NCBI GenBank assembly: GCA_002081555.1
Contig: MZNV01001856.1
Span: forward strand, 1 to 23,009
Length of the DNA stretch: 23,009 nt
Reading direction: 5' to 3'
DNA from: Protostelium mycophagum
Lineage: Eukaryota > Evosea > Variosea > Protosteliida > Protosteliaceae
The notes under the pieces are model-generated. The model did no database searches and was not told the DNA's origin. It worked only from the letters and a program-made list of their open reading frames with translations. Positions 22,937-23,009 of the stretch are shown piece by piece. Within the stretch, counting starts at the first letter, position 1. The number at the start of each line of letters is the position of its first letter. The position numbers were made by a program, and so were the translations under genes.

Positions 22937-23009
22937 ATGGACTCTTTAAATCGACTTCTTCTACTGAATACAACAGATGAAGTTCATGACCGGTCTGAAG
23001 ATACTGTCA
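22937..23009 (+). CDS. 5' end of a gene leaving the window
   Basis: An ATG at 22937 opens a frame to the last base (begins MDSLNRLLLLNTTDEVHD). It is preceded by an A/T-rich leader after the tRNA terminators. The 24 visible codons are not enough to identify a family. 22791-22936 holds only the T runs of the tRNA and A/T-rich spacer. Confidence 0.4.
   Translation, partial: MDSLNRLLLLNTTDEVHDRSEDTV

Overview
The window is eukaryotic nuclear DNA from a microbe with a compact, intron-dense genome. Almost every gene can be rebuilt only by removing GT...AG introns, most of them 36-50 nt long. Polymerase III tRNA genes are scattered between protein genes, and the nuclear code appears to be standard. 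The gene set (ARF6-like GTPase, DHX33-like helicase, PARP6/8-like ADP-ribosyltransferase, Ubl-BAG co-chaperone, F-box/ankyrin protein, secreted beta-helix protein) and the tiny introns suit an amoebozoan, possibly a protosteloid or mycetozoan-like amoeba. That placement is an inference and is not proved by the sequence.

Left part (1-6518): the 3' end of a tRNA gene, then a 167-bp unit duplicated in tandem, then a very large minus-strand gene (482-6518). I can splice it completely into 33 exons and an uninterrupted frame of 1496 codons plus stop. It encodes a secreted right-handed beta-helix protein with GGAI/FxxN-type repeats. Exons 5 to 32 are all multiples of three with phase 1-1 borders, mostly one helix coil per exon.

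Middle part (6519-14598): a doubtful small plus-strand gene (6698-7408), an ARF6-like GTPase (7581-8259, +), an F-box/ankyrin gene (8542-9353, -) that is head-to-head over 81 bp with a Q/N-rich Ubl-BAG co-chaperone gene (9435-11562, +), an intronless divergent protein kinase (11788-12579, +), and a convergent tandem-PH-domain gene (12801-14351, -).

Right part (14599-23009): a DHX33-like DEAH helicase in 18 exons, including a 21-nt microexon (14599-19478, -). Next comes a PARP6/8-like mono-ADP-ribosyltransferase (19592-21500, -), then an unidentified low-confidence minus-strand gene (21497-22180). After that lie a 128-bp tandem duplication, a complete tRNA-Arg(UCU), and the first codons of a gene that leaves the window.

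The genes do not form one pathway or operon. Shared themes are ubiquitin/chaperone biology (F-box, Ubl-BAG), membrane-linked signalling (ARF6, tandem PH, kinase) and ADP-ribosylation. The least expected signals lie between exons: several families of short palindromic or hairpin motifs recur in the longer introns of unrelated genes, and AATAAA hexamers sit on or just before stop codons in four genes. I found no complete new defence or mobile system.
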